Positions 1-8,516 are shown, counted from the first letter of the stretch. The stretch is DNA of 64,000 bases from AAA164-E04 sp964342825 (GCA_964342825.1 CAYFHO010000014.1:17125-81124), one strand, 5' to 3'. Numbers and translations are program-made. Notes: generated by a model not told the origin, from the letters alone.

Positions 1-713
1 GGACTCATTGGCTTTATCGAAAAACTCCCTTTTGGACGGCGTGTCAGGAAACTGAAATCATGTTGCGTCACCACGGAATCGAATCGATTAAAAGGATCCC
101 TTACGGTGTCCACACCCAGGCACTCCCCGAACTGCCGGAGAAGGAAATTACGTCACCTCTCAAATTGGTCGTCGTCTCTAGGCTTGCGCCGAATAAAAGA
201 ATCGATCACGCCATTCAATCCGTCCGATGCCTAAAAGACCGGCAGATCGATGTCAAACTCAGCATCATCGGAACCGGTGAAACACTCCCCCAACTCAAAG
301 AACAAACCAGTCAGCTGGGATTGAAAGATCATGTCGATTTTACCGGACACTTGGACGAAGCTCGGAAGGATCAATCGCTGAAAGAAGCGCACATACTTTT
401 ACACACTTCTATTCGCGAAGGATGGGGTTTGAATGTGATTGAGGCCAATGCCATGGGAACGCCTTCAGTGGTTTACCCTGTTGCAGGATTAACAGAGTCC
501 ACTCTGCACGATCAAACAGGAAGAGTTTCCAAAGAAGAAACGCCGGAATCTTTGGCTGAGGAGATGGAATTCATCATCCAACACCCTGGGCTCTACCAAG
601 ATTACAGAACCAATGCCTGGAATCGATCCAAGGAATTCCATTGGAGCTACATCCTGCCAAAGGCGTGTGACTGGCTGGAATCAATGGCACAGGGAGGACC
701 ACCCCAAGCATGA
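1..713 (+). CDS. Glycosyltransferase family 4 (GT-B), C-terminal part; 5' end outside the window
   Basis: The reading frame is open from base 3 with no stop before the ATG at 60, so the gene begins upstream of the window and that ATG is internal. The visible part is the C-terminal nucleotide-sugar-binding Rossmann domain of a GT-B enzyme: a strand followed by SRLAPNKRID, and the EX7E motif in REGWGLNVIEANAMG (both Glu visible), then a VVYPVAGLTE segment. Family knowledge: such enzymes transfer a sugar from a nucleotide or lipid donor onto glycans or lipids. Its stop overlaps the next start (ATGA), so the two genes are translationally coupled; with a UPF0104-type membrane protein next to it, a role in cell-surface glycolipid or polysaccharide synthesis is inferred. 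Substrate unknown. Confidence 0.85.
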   Translation, partial: THWLYRKTPFWTACQETEIMLRHHGIESIKRIPYGVHTQALPELPEKEITSPLKLVVVSRLAPNKRIDHAIQSVRCLKDRQIDVKLSIIGTGETLPQLKEQTSQLGLKDHVDFTGHLDEARKDQSLKEAHILLHTSIREGWGLNVIEANAMGTPSVVYPVAGLTESTLHDQTGRVSKEETPESLAEEMEFIIQHPGLYQDYRTNAWNRSKEFHWSYILPKACDWLESMAQGGPPQA

Positions 714-1762
714 AGAAACTGGCTGTTTATCTTGGACTTTTGGTTTCACTGGTCTGCTGTATCTGGGTACTTCAAAATCTGGATTGGAAGGCTCTCTGGA
801 AAGCTCTTAGCGAGGTGCATCCATTCTGGCTCCTCGTCACCATCATCATCTTTTATGTCGGGATCTACGTGCGTGCTCTTCGCTGGTCGCTACTTTTTCC
901 CGAAGACAAACCGGTGGCCTCCCATCATCTTTTCAAACCACTCATGGTTGGATTTGCGTTTAACAACGTGCTGCCTTCGGGACGCGTGGGTGAATTCATG
1001 CGCGCAATCTATGTGGGAAAGAAGGAAAAAACAGGCGTCCCCATTGTATTCGGAACGGTTGTCACTGAAAGGGTTTTTGATGGAGTCACTTTGATCGCTT
1101 TGTTCATTGTATCGATGGCTTTCATTCCTCCGATTGATCCAGAGATGTCAGTTGAGTTCGGTGGTTTTGTCATCCGTGGAAATATGCTGGCTCCCCTCAT
1201 TCAGAAGGTGGTCATTGGATCGGCTGTGATGATCTTTGGTTTGGGATTACTCATGTTTCGCAAGGTGCGCGTCGGGCTCATCAACTTTGCACGGAAAGTA
1301 CCCATGTCTGAAAGCATGCACCAATCCATTGAACATGGCCTTGAAGAAATCGTCCGGGGATTCCATGCCATCAAACAACCACGCAGGTTCGTTTGGATCA
1401 CTGTCTATTCTGTCCTGACCTGGGTGATCAATGCCATCGCCGCGCAGACTCTGGGCTGGGGCTTCGATGGTGTTACCATGACCTTGATGCAGGCCATCGC
1501 ACTGGTGGTCATTGAATCGCTGGCGGTCATGATTCCCGCCGCACCGGGATATTGGGGCATTTACGAAGCCGGTATGATTTTTGGATTTGCCGTGCTAAAT
1601 CTGCATCCTTCCAGAGAAGTGGCACTCGCCTACGCCCTCGTCATGCATCTGATTTTCTTCCTGCCAACCACCATCCTGGGCCTGTGGTACGCAGGCAAAG
1701 CCAGCCTCAAACCTCCATCGGATCAAGCCATGGAGGATATTGAGCATGGAGTAGTAAAGTGA
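710..1762 (+). CDS. UPF0104 / lysylphosphatidylglycerol synthase-type transmembrane protein (LPG_synthase_TM)
   Basis: A 350-residue protein with an N-terminal membrane helix at about residues 5-22 and several more hydrophobic segments. Landmarks typical of the LPG_synthase_TM/AglD-type family are an RALRWSLLF segment, NNVLPSGRVGEFMRA at about 85-100, VVTERVFDGVTL at about 120 and MIPAAPGYWGIYEAG near 275. Family knowledge: these are flippase-like or synthase-associated membrane proteins found next to glycosyltransferases. The start codon overlaps the upstream stop by 4 bp and is preceded by a clear GGGAGG at about 692-697. The overlap argues for a joint role with the glycosyltransferase in envelope lipid or glycan assembly. 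The substrate cannot be read from the sequence. Confidence 0.85.
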   Translation: MKKLAVYLGLLVSLVCCIWVLQNLDWKALWKALSEVHPFWLLVTIIIFYVGIYVRALRWSLLFPEDKPVASHHLFKPLMVGFAFNNVLPSGRVGEFMRAIYVGKKEKTGVPIVFGTVVTERVFDGVTLIALFIVSMAFIPPIDPEMSVEFGGFVIRGNMLAPLIQKVVIGSAVMIFGLGLLMFRKVRVGLINFARKVPMSESMHQSIEHGLEEIVRGFHAIKQPRRFVWITVYSVLTWVINAIAAQTLGWGFDGVTMTLMQAIALVVIESLAVMIPAAPGYWGIYEAGMIFGFAVLNLHPSREVALAYALVMHLIFFLPTTILGLWYAGKASLKPPSDQAMEDIEHGVVK

Positions 1763-2244
1763 TTTAATTTCATGCCAACCCGCATATGCTGGTTCAAGAT
1801 CGCCAAGGTCTGGGAGTTTTAAATACTTTAATGATTCTTGCCGCTGTAAACATGAGCCTTGATCTCTGGCCTACATTTCCTCTTTTCGAGCATCCAGGTT
1901 CCAGGGCCAGGACGGTTTTTACTTTTGTTCATTTTAAGGTTCAAAAGTAATCGCTGCATTGCCTGACAAGGCAACAGAGTTGGAGTCCATGCTTGAGCAT
2001 GCAACAGTTGACAAAGTCAACGAGTGAAAAACAAAGGAATAGATGTAGGCATAATGGTTCCTCTTCTCCCTCCAACTCACTGGACACAAGAACACATTAT
2101 TTTCGCTGGCTTTGCCAGCGTGGGCAGGCTGAAGCCTGAACTCCAACTCTGAAACCCATCAGAAAAGCCTGACTGCAATCACTCCCCAAAAAAAGCGAAT
2201 GATATGTTCCCAAGGTGCTGTATTCTGCGTTGATCTCGAGTTGA
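1763..2244. other. Gene-free stretch with a row of tight hairpins
   Basis: No convincing gene lies between the UPF0104 gene and the convergent permease gene. Short frames exist (for example 1934-2146 on the minus strand) but they run through the palindromes and have no family look. The second half, from about 1921, carries a series of short inverted repeats described as a separate feature. No intrinsic terminator with a T-tract is evident for either flanking gene, although an inverted repeat at 1921-1948 (ACTTTTG / CAAAAGT, 14-base loop) could act as a weak one. Confidence 0.6.
1921..2138. repeat. Cluster of tight mini-hairpins (five stems with 2-4 base loops)
   Basis: Seen directly: TTGCCT-gaca-AGGCAA (1959-1974), CATGCT-tg-AGCATG (1988-2001), GTTGAC-aaa-GTCAAC (2007-2021), CGCTGGC-ttt-GCCAGCG (2104-2120) and CAGGCT-ga-AGCCTG (2125-2138), preceded by a wider inverted repeat at 1921-1948. 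Five perfect stems of 6-7 bp with such short loops in under 200 bases is far from chance. The look is that of an intergenic palindromic repeat element (REP/MITE-like) or a degenerating structured RNA. A partial relative may lie near 6348-6385, where GTTGAC is again followed by a GCGAGT-type and A-rich stretch. Function unknown. Confidence 0.6.
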
Positions 2245-4896
2245 TTAAGGATTCAAATCAGCAATAACCTTGTGACGAAATCGAGGAGGTATTGGACTTA
2301 TCTGATTCCTATTTCGTTGATCCCAATTCCATAATTTACCGTCAGCTGTCATTCCGTAGTTACCTAATTGTGCTACCCAATCACTTCTACCTCCCATCTT
2401 TTTGACATGATAGGTTAGGGTTCCTTTTGCGTAAGGTTGGTATCGTTCAGGCAGACTATCCCAGGAATAAGTTTCATGTGCTATTCCCCAAACTGCGCCA
2501 TCATTACTCAGGAAACTCCGGTGAGACAATGAAACCAAATCATTGATTGGTTGTACATTAGAACCATTTCTACAAACCACTCTAATTAAAGGCTGATGGT
2601 TTTGGTGTGAAGCGGGCAAGGGCACATTTGCGTTTTTTGCACTGATCCATTGATTACCATCCTCTGTAGTTATGAGAATAGTCCCTCTTTCAGGCCCTGT
2701 AATTTCCACCACTTTCCACTTGTGTGGATAAATATCTCTTAAATATGTTCTCGCAAGGGTCAACCGATTCCACTCAAAGGTTGAAGCAGAATTGCCCCAT
2801 GCGTATAGCTGACCATTTTCGCGCAATGCAAAAAACATCTCATGATGTACCAAACAATCCTTCCAATCAGTAAATGTTTCCTTCACTGGAAAATAAACAG
2901 GCCCCATATCAATATCGAAAACTGGTCCATGAGATTGTTCCCACTTGGTTGGAAGTTCGACGTCCACTTGAGCAAGTTCAGGTAATTCGGCCAATGCAGG
3001 TTTCTTGGGTTTTGACTGGCCACCCGACCAAAGGGTACCGTCAGAAGCAACCGCCAAAAATCCCAATCGACCGGCAGAAATTTTCTTCCATGTCCGGTCG
3101 TGCATCATAGGAATCAACTCAATGGAAGTCTTATTCGCAAACCACTGGTTTTCTGATTGAATCGTCCACATCCAGAGATGATTCCGAGAATCCAATACAA
3201 ACCGGTAGTTATAGTTGTAAGCAAACTGAACCAAATGCCCCAGTTGATGAGAAACTGGTAATTGCTCCACCTTATCCATTTGATCTCGATATCGTCCTGA
3301 TCGATTTAGATGAAAATCGAACCGCCAAACAGTTCCATCAGGTGATAATACTAATCCCTTATCAAAATCTAAAAAGATGGATGGTTTCACACCCGGCCTA
3401 AGAATGGAGTGCTCCGGAGAGGGTTCTAGCAATGTCACCCGCTCCCAAGATCGATCCGCAAGAGCACGTAATAGTAGGCTCACAACTATAACGGCAAAGA
3501 CCATGTGCAGGATATTTCGTGAAATAGTACGCCAGGAAACAGACAGGCTCAGAGAGTTTCGATAACTGCGCCATGTTATAAATGGTAAGATAAAAATGAA
3601 TGTATGTAGCGCGGTTAGTAAATGGTTTGGTCTGCCTACTGCACTTAACTTCCCTAAGCAAATCATTATTACGGGAATCATTAATAGTGAAAGACTGAAA
3701 GATTTCAGGTATCCAAAACAGAATGATCCAGCATAAAGAGATAGAATACCGATAATGATAGAAAAAATTTGAAAAGGGATAGAATCCATAAAAAGGGGAA
3801 TGAATCTCTGATGAAGAATGGTCAGAATCAGATGTGGCATTAAACCAGCAATTAACCATCCTAAAAAAATCGTCATTAAACATTTAACAAGAAACTGGTC
3901 TCTTCTCCTCACGGGCCCCACTAATTCCCCGAAATGCACATCCAATCGTCGGCTTTCAGCTGTTGTCACACAAGCAAGACTGGCAGGGATAAATAAGATT
4001 ATAAAACTTATCAGCTCAGGTATGTGAGAAACAAACCGTGCAGGCTCTTCACCAATCCATTTCCCCATACCCCCCCATTTGACCAATAACCCAGAACTAG
4101 CAGCGATAGCTAACAAAAAACCACCAAGGAAAAGGTTGGTCTGCTGAAGTCGAAGTTCACGAAAAACCATCGCTTTCCATGGTTGGTATCTATAACTGGC
4201 AGGGTCATTGGATCGATTGAAAAGACCAAAAAGATTCCAATCCATTTCAGTTGCATGCATACCTTTGTCTTCCCATTTGAGAAAAGCAGCCCGTGCCAAC
4301 CACCATCCTGCTCCTCCATATACCAAGGCAACCATAAACATCAGGTATCCAAACTGCGAATCCGCCATTCCGGTATTATCAACAATCATAAACAGTAGGA
4401 AAGTGAGGATAAACGGAAGCAGACAAGTCAACCAAAGCGAAGCCACCAAGTTCCGTAATTTGAGTGTCAGAAAGATCCCTGGCCCCATACATGCCCACGC
4501 CATAGAAACAAAACATAGAATGTAAAAAGTCCCCGAATTTTCTATTCCCAAATGTGTGGCTTCTCTTTGATGAAAATGAAAAATGGCGTAAATGCTAAGC
4601 GCGGAAAGCGTGGCATAAAAAGGCAATGTCACTTTGAGTTTTTCACGCCAAAATTGTTGACGAGACCAGGGCATACTCATCCCCCACCCTAAATTCTGGA
4701 GGGAGAGTTCACTTCCAAATTGGCAGGAAACAAAATATGAGAGCGCCAGGCCCAGACCAAAGAAAGAAAAGATCGAGTTCCACACTTCTCCTGACTCGAT
4801 TCTCCTTAGAAATAATAGTATCAAAGAAAGGGAGACAATAATGCCTGCGGGCGCCGCCACCAGCCTCAACTCTTTTTTAATGCGCGGATGCAACAT
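2245..4896 (-). CDS. ABC-2-type permease (two fused membrane halves) with C-terminal RCC1-like propeller
   Basis: An 883-residue protein. The first roughly 500 residues hold many hydrophobic helices in two blocks, each beginning with a similar amphipathic entry (RIKKELR near 6 and FRELRLQQ near 245), which suggests two joined half-permeases. From about residue 505 to the end the protein is soluble and shows RCC1-like repeat signatures: LVLSPDGTVW, LAVASDGTLWSGG, FFALRENGQLYAWGNS, SFLSNDGAVWGIA and GMTADGKLWNWDQ. The gene overlaps the upstream ATPase by 20 bp in a GntR-ATPase-permease operon. The ATPase would energise it; substrate unknown. The propeller probably recognises a protein or cell-wall ligand, but which side of the membrane it faces is not settled. 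The fusion is unusual for this transporter class. Confidence 0.75.
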   Translation of the reverse strand: MLHPRIKKELRLVAAPAGIIVSLSLILLFLRRIESGEVWNSIFSFFGLGLALSYFVSCQFGSELSLQNLGWGMSMPWSRQQFWREKLKVTLPFYATLSALSIYAIFHFHQREATHLGIENSGTFYILCFVSMAWACMGPGIFLTLKLRNLVASLWLTCLLPFILTFLLFMIVDNTGMADSQFGYLMFMVALVYGGAGWWLARAAFLKWEDKGMHATEMDWNLFGLFNRSNDPASYRYQPWKAMVFRELRLQQTNLFLGGFLLAIAASSGLLVKWGGMGKWIGEEPARFVSHIPELISFIILFIPASLACVTTAESRRLDVHFGELVGPVRRRDQFLVKCLMTIFLGWLIAGLMPHLILTILHQRFIPLFMDSIPFQIFSIIIGILSLYAGSFCFGYLKSFSLSLLMIPVIMICLGKLSAVGRPNHLLTALHTFIFILPFITWRSYRNSLSLSVSWRTISRNILHMVFAVIVVSLLLRALADRSWERVTLLEPSPEHSILRPGVKPSIFLDFDKGLVLSPDGTVWRFDFHLNRSGRYRDQMDKVEQLPVSHQLGHLVQFAYNYNYRFVLDSRNHLWMWTIQSENQWFANKTSIELIPMMHDRTWKKISAGRLGFLAVASDGTLWSGGQSKPKKPALAELPELAQVDVELPTKWEQSHGPVFDIDMGPVYFPVKETFTDWKDCLVHHEMFFALRENGQLYAWGNSASTFEWNRLTLARTYLRDIYPHKWKVVEITGPERGTILITTEDGNQWISAKNANVPLPASHQNHQPLIRVVCRNGSNVQPINDLVSLSHRSFLSNDGAVWGIAHETYSWDSLPERYQPYAKGTLTYHVKKMGGRSDWVAQLGNYGMTADGKLWNWDQRNRNQISPIPPRFRHKVIADLNP

Positions 4897-5794
4897 GGTT
4901 TTGCTCCTCTTGTTTGACGTTGGACAGGAAGATTTCCTCCAGGGTCATGGCATGAGATTCGATGGATTCTGGATGGAAAGATGATGCCCAATCTCTCACG
5001 GGCTGTTCATCGCCGCAGATCCATAGTTCCATTTCACGACCTTCCACCTGACAGTCCATTATTTCGGGCAAGTCGGGAAGTTGCGGATTGTCAGGAAAAA
5101 CCAGAACCAGGCGCTTGTACTGAGCACGTGCCTGATCCGCTTCCAGAGTGATCAATTCAAGTCCTCGATCCATGATGGTGAATTCATCAATCAATCCCTC
5201 AAATTCGGTAATCAAATGCGTGGATACGAAAACGGTTCGATTTTCCGGATCCTTATCCTGGTAGGCTCCAATGACCGTACGAATAAACTCGCGCCGTATC
5301 AAAGGATCAAGGCCTGAAGTCGGTTCATCAAGGATGAGTAGTTCTGGCTCGGGACAAAGCGCCCCAATCAAGGCTACCTGCATCTTTTGACCTTTGGAAA
5401 GGTGGTTGATTTTTTGGTCTAGATCCAAATGAAACTGCCCAATTAGATCCATCTGCATATCCAGGTTCCAGTGCTTACGGAACGAGGCCTGATACTGAAA
5501 GTGATCGACCACTTTCATCCACGGGTAAAATCCCAGTTGATCCGGAACATAGGCCAGGCGTGACCGGACCGCGACCTCCTCTTTGGCGGGATTCATCCCA
5601 AAAAGTTCAACCGATCCCGATGTCGGTTTCAATAGATCCAACAGACATTTAATGGTCGTTGTCTTCCCTGCCCCGTTACGTCCAAACAATCCGTAACAAC
5701 GACCGGGCTGCACGCTAAGATCAAGGCCGTTCACCGCGTCAGTCTTTCCAAACTGCCGCACCAACTGTTTAATTTCGATGACTGGAGAACTCAT
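4877..5794 (-). CDS. ABC transporter ATP-binding protein
   Basis: A 305-residue ATPase of the ABC-2 drug/antibiotic exporter type. Walker A is GRNGAGKTT at 38-46, the signature motif is LSKGQKMQ near 135, Walker B is LLILDEPTSGLD near 155-166, and the H-loop is VSTHL near 192. About 90 C-terminal residues form the accessory domain common in the YtrB/CcmA-like group. It acts at the cytoplasmic face with the permease encoded immediately downstream (20-bp overlap). It lies 29 bp downstream of the GntR regulator gene, the gene order of the Bacillus ytr operon, where the cluster is linked to cell-envelope stress. That functional parallel is inference. Confidence 0.92.
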   Translation of the reverse strand: MSSPVIEIKQLVRQFGKTDAVNGLDLSVQPGRCYGLFGRNGAGKTTTIKCLLDLLKPTSGSVELFGMNPAKEEVAVRSRLAYVPDQLGFYPWMKVVDHFQYQASFRKHWNLDMQMDLIGQFHLDLDQKINHLSKGQKMQVALIGALCPEPELLILDEPTSGLDPLIRREFIRTVIGAYQDKDPENRTVFVSTHLITEFEGLIDEFTIMDRGLELITLEADQARAQYKRLVLVFPDNPQLPDLPEIMDCQVEGREMELWICGDEQPVRDWASSFHPESIESHAMTLEEIFLSNVKQEEQNHVASAH

Positions 5795-5823
5795 GTATTT
5801 GATGCCTTATGTTCGTTGAAGGA

Positions 5824-6231
5824 TTATAGTGATGATATTGAATCGGATTTTTTCCTGGCATAAGATTGCAGACGCTGCTGAATGATCTTTAGTAGCTCTT
5901 CATCGGAAAACTGAAGGTGATGTGCCTCCACAATGGCCGCATCCACGGCTTCCTGGAGTTTCTTCTGACGCATTTTTTGACTGAAAGGAGTGTGGTGATC
6001 CGATACGAAACAACCTTTCCCTGCTTGAGTTTCTACCACCCCTTGCCTCTCCAGTTCGGTGTATGCTTTGGCCACCGTGTTACGATTGATCCTCAACCGT
6101 TCCGCGAGAGGCCGTATCCCCGGCAAAGCGTCTCCCCTTTTCAATCGCCCCGATGCCACCGCCGTTTTGATTTGATCGACAATTTGCAAGTATGTGGGCT
6201 TCCCCGATTGAAACTGGATTTGAAGGAACAT
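5824..6231 (-). CDS. GntR-family transcriptional regulator, YtrA subgroup
   Basis: A 135-residue regulator: N-terminal winged helix-turn-helix (PTYLQIVDQIKTAVASGRL, then GIRPLAERLRINRNTVAKAY and the wing ending GKGCFVS), followed by a short helical tail of about 55 residues and no large ligand domain. That size and layout are typical of the YtrA subgroup, which represses adjacent ABC transporter genes. The frame extends to a TTG at 6249, but that codon lies in the operator; the ATG at 6231 preceded by GAGAG fits better. It is the first gene of an operon with the ATPase and the RCC1-fused permease. Autorepression through the palindrome just upstream is inferred. The effector is unknown. Confidence 0.88.
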   Translation of the reverse strand: MFLQIQFQSGKPTYLQIVDQIKTAVASGRLKRGDALPGIRPLAERLRINRNTVAKAYTELERQGVVETQAGKGCFVSDHHTPFSQKMRQKKLQEAVDAAIVEAHHLQFSDEELLKIIQQRLQSYARKKSDSISSL

Positions 6232-6246
6232 AACTCTCGCAACTAT

Positions 6247-6274
6247 CAACTGTCACATGACAGTATGACAGTTG
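6247..6274. promoter_or_regulatory. Probable operator of the first GntR/ABC operon
   Basis: Nested inverted repeats upstream of the GntR start: outer arms CAACTGTCA (6247-6255) and TGACAGTTG (6266-6274), inner pair ACTGTCA (6249-6255) and TGACAGT (6258-6264). TGACAGT is also repeated directly at 6258 and 6266. The site covers the predicted -10 region, the expected position for autorepression by a GntR dimer. Confidence 0.65.
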
Positions 6275-6288
6275 AGGTGCAACGTCAA
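6260..6288 (-). promoter_or_regulatory. Putative sigma70-type promoter of the first GntR/ABC operon
   Basis: On the minus strand TTGACG (6283-6288) and TACTGT (6260-6265) are separated by 17 bp. The -10 lies inside the palindromic operator. Transcription would start near 6253, giving a leader of about 20 bases before the ATG at 6231. Confidence 0.5.
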
Positions 6289-6396
6289 TATTTTTTAGAT
6301 TCAAAAAGAATAAACTGCCTCATAGGAGCCCATGCTAAATCGCGAACCAGTTGACGACTTTAGCGAGTAAAAAAGAAAGTGAAGCTACCCGGCCAT

Positions 6397-6498
6397 TCAC
6401 TTCAAAGAAATATCAACTTTCCACAAGAACACTACCGCGGTTAAAATGAATACCCCAAATATACTGGCAAACCAAAGCACCTGCTTTCTAGAGCACAT
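6397..6498 (-). CDS. Possible 33-residue single-helix membrane peptide
   Basis: A short frame in the otherwise empty 6.29-6.63 kb interval, on the minus strand. It starts MCSRKQ, continues with an uninterrupted hydrophobic stretch of about 20 residues (from VLWFASIFG to VVFLW) and ends with a short polar tail (KVDISLK). AGGA lies 8-11 bases before the ATG. The charge pattern (basic N-terminus, one helix) fits a small inner-membrane protein. I do not recognise a family. It lies between the pseudopilin gene and the GntR operon, all on the minus strand. Chance occurrence of such a short frame is possible. Confidence 0.4.
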   Translation of the reverse strand: MCSRKQVLWFASIFGVFILTAVVFLWKVDISLK

Positions 6499-6632
6499 AA
6501 TCCATTCCTATAAAGTGAACTAGGCTGGACAACAAAAAACTGAAGGGTGTGACAGGAAAAGATTGATCAATTTCCACTTCATGAATTCTGGAATATTTCT
6601 AATGTATCCACTATCTGGTAGGCAGTCAGACG

Positions 6633-7529
6633 TTAAAATGGGACATCATCTGTTAAATGCCCTCTTCTCACCAATCTTAGATGAGTCTGGTTATCCCTGT
6701 TCCAGCGTTGCATGTGGAATGTATTGGTTGTCATCAGGTTTCTAAGCGTGCTGGATTCAACATGTCCGTCAACAAATACTGAGTTTCTTCGCCCGGAATG
6801 AAGGTTCAAGTTCATTTCTTGAATCACGGTGGATACACTCTCATCCAACTTGGTCTGAGGTGGGGTGGACAGATTAAGCATGATGTGCCGGTACATTCCG
6901 GGAATCGCTGGAGTCAGGCCGATCCCAAAACGCGCGTTCAATTCAACGGCATAGAGGTGTCCATCAGTGAAAGCAATCATGTCCGACGGAGCCCGAACTT
7001 CTACGTCACGAACACTTTTCCCTTTTTTGTCAGTGATGTGCATTCCCAGCCCCAGCCCTTCACTGTTATAACCACGAAGAGTTGCCCAACCATGTGTATT
7101 GTAGGCGTAGGATCCGTAATCACCTCTTGAAAAGCCAACCCGTGGTGATAACGAAATCGATCCCTTTCGCGCAATGATTGTGGCATCAGGGCACTGAATC
7201 ATTTTACCAGATTTGTAATGGACGCCGGTCCCGAATCCCTGCCCCACGTATGTATGCAGATAATCTCCTGGTGACAAGAAATATATCCCACTGCTTGAAC
7301 TGGCATGTGATCGAGGTGGAAAATATTCGTGGTCCAATACATATTGATTTAGTGCGATTCCGATTTGGCGCAAATTACTCATGCATTGAACGGATCTTGC
7401 CTTGGATTTTGCAGCAGATAAGGCAGGAAGGAGCAAGCTTGCCAAAATCGCAATGATGGCAATGACCACCAATAATTCGATCAACGTGAAACCCAGATTC
7501 CTACGTTTAAACTGGTAAAACACCACCAT
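6633..7529 (-). CDS. Pseudopilin-like protein with type IV prepilin N-terminal cleavage/methylation domain
   Basis: A 298-residue protein beginning with a short basic leader that ends KRRNLG, directly followed by the prepilin signature FTLIELLVVIAIIAILASLL with Glu at position +5. Cleavage by prepilin peptidase is expected between Gly and Phe. After the helix comes the region typical of the Verrucomicrobia/Lentisphaerae/Planctomycetes group (KARSVQCMSNLRQIGIALNQY), then a beta-rich C-terminal domain ending in a segment with SVFVDGHVE. Family knowledge: PVC genomes carry many such proteins, usually of unknown role and perhaps linked to a type II secretion-like system. No secretion machinery genes lie nearby. 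The domain call is firm, the function is not. Confidence 0.88.
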   Translation of the reverse strand: MVVFYQFKRRNLGFTLIELLVVIAIIAILASLLLPALSAAKSKARSVQCMSNLRQIGIALNQYVLDHEYFPPRSHASSSSGIYFLSPGDYLHTYVGQGFGTGVHYKSGKMIQCPDATIIARKGSISLSPRVGFSRGDYGSYAYNTHGWATLRGYNSEGLGLGMHITDKKGKSVRDVEVRAPSDMIAFTDGHLYAVELNARFGIGLTPAIPGMYRHIMLNLSTPPQTKLDESVSTVIQEMNLNLHSGRRNSVFVDGHVESSTLRNLMTTNTFHMQRWNRDNQTHLRLVRRGHLTDDVPF

Positions 7530-7808
7530 AATTTTGGAAACAACTATCCATAAGAGTGATCGATATCTCCAGATATTCCATTTTTTGGTCCAAGCTGCGA
7601 TGAATATTATTTACGAGTGGGCAACTTAGGAAAACGATCCAATTCAGATTCTTGATAATTTAAGGGAGAAGGGTACGATGAACGAAGGATTTCTTCGTAA
7701 GAAAAAACATCAACTCCGCTGATAAACAGTCAACTACATTACTCGTCACCCATCGTATTTGAATTGAACATTGTCGGGGAACAATGGAGCCAGGTCAGCT
7801 CGTGGCGT

Positions 7809-8516
7809 TCAAGCTGCACTGATCTTGGAATTTGAGTGGGCTTTCTCGCTCTGATGCTTCTTGTAGAAATCTGCGGCTCCCAGCAATAGACGTTTCATGT
7901 CTTCAGGTGAGATGTCGGGTGTACCGGAAAGCCAGATTGGTTTGGGCTGGACGCCGCTCCAACTGGTTTCGGTGATCTCCACTGCGGTATAGGGTTCGTG
8001 CAAATGAATCACATACACTTTCTCAGTTCCATCAGGTTGGGTCTTAGAGGCCAGACTCCATTGAGGAATTTCCCCGGACTGAACAGGCGAATCGTTTCCG
8101 AGCACATTGCGGGCCCAAGGATAAACGCCTATCAGGGCGGCTGTCACGGTCAGTAAAAGGCTGGTAGTCCACTCCACCCATGTGGGTGCGGTTGGATTTA
8201 AGATAACCATCCAGACGACGGCGGAAAGCAAGATCACATCGGCTAGGTAATAGATCCAGTCAGGCACGCGTCGAACTGAAAATCCCGTATTCGAGGGAGC
8301 GTCTTTCTGGAACGGATTAGCCACTTCACTGGGAGTAGATTCAACTTCGGAGGCCTCACCGTGACCGTGCAACAACTTTGAGACGCCAGACAAGGAATCT
8401 TCGGCAACCTCAAGCGTGCGCTTGTGATCCTGAGCCTGTTCAGCTTCAGACCCTCTGCCTTCATTCCCTTTCATGAGTTGGGAAAGTCCGCGTCCAAGTG
8501 TTTTTTTCATGGCCAT
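7809..8516 (-). CDS. Membrane protein with two helices and a ParB-like N-terminal motif; function unknown
   Basis: A 235-residue protein. The N-terminus reads MAMKKTLGRGLSQLMKG, which resembles the ParB/Spo0J N-terminal segment (KxLGRGLxALL) known to contact ParA. About 70 polar residues follow, then two hydrophobic helices at roughly 88-107 and 113-135 (ADVILLSAVVWMVIL and LLLTVTAALIGVYPW). The last 100 residues are soluble, with a strand-rich segment (KVYVIHLHEPYTAVEITE). Two in-frame ATGs (8516 and 8510) are possible; neither has a clear ribosome-binding site. No par genes are visible nearby. A membrane-bound partner of a ParA-like ATPase is speculation. Confidence 0.7.
   Translation of the reverse strand: MAMKKTLGRGLSQLMKGNEGRGSEAEQAQDHKRTLEVAEDSLSGVSKLLHGHGEASEVESTPSEVANPFQKDAPSNTGFSVRRVPDWIYYLADVILLSAVVWMVILNPTAPTWVEWTTSLLLTVTAALIGVYPWARNVLGNDSPVQSGEIPQWSLASKTQPDGTEKVYVIHLHEPYTAVEITETSWSGVQPKPIWLSGTPDISPEDMKRLLLGAADFYKKHQSEKAHSNSKISAA

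Noticed and set aside
1934..2146. 70-residue minus-strand frame in the first intergenic region
   Set aside because: It runs through the palindromic repeats and shows no family features; composition follows from the hairpins.
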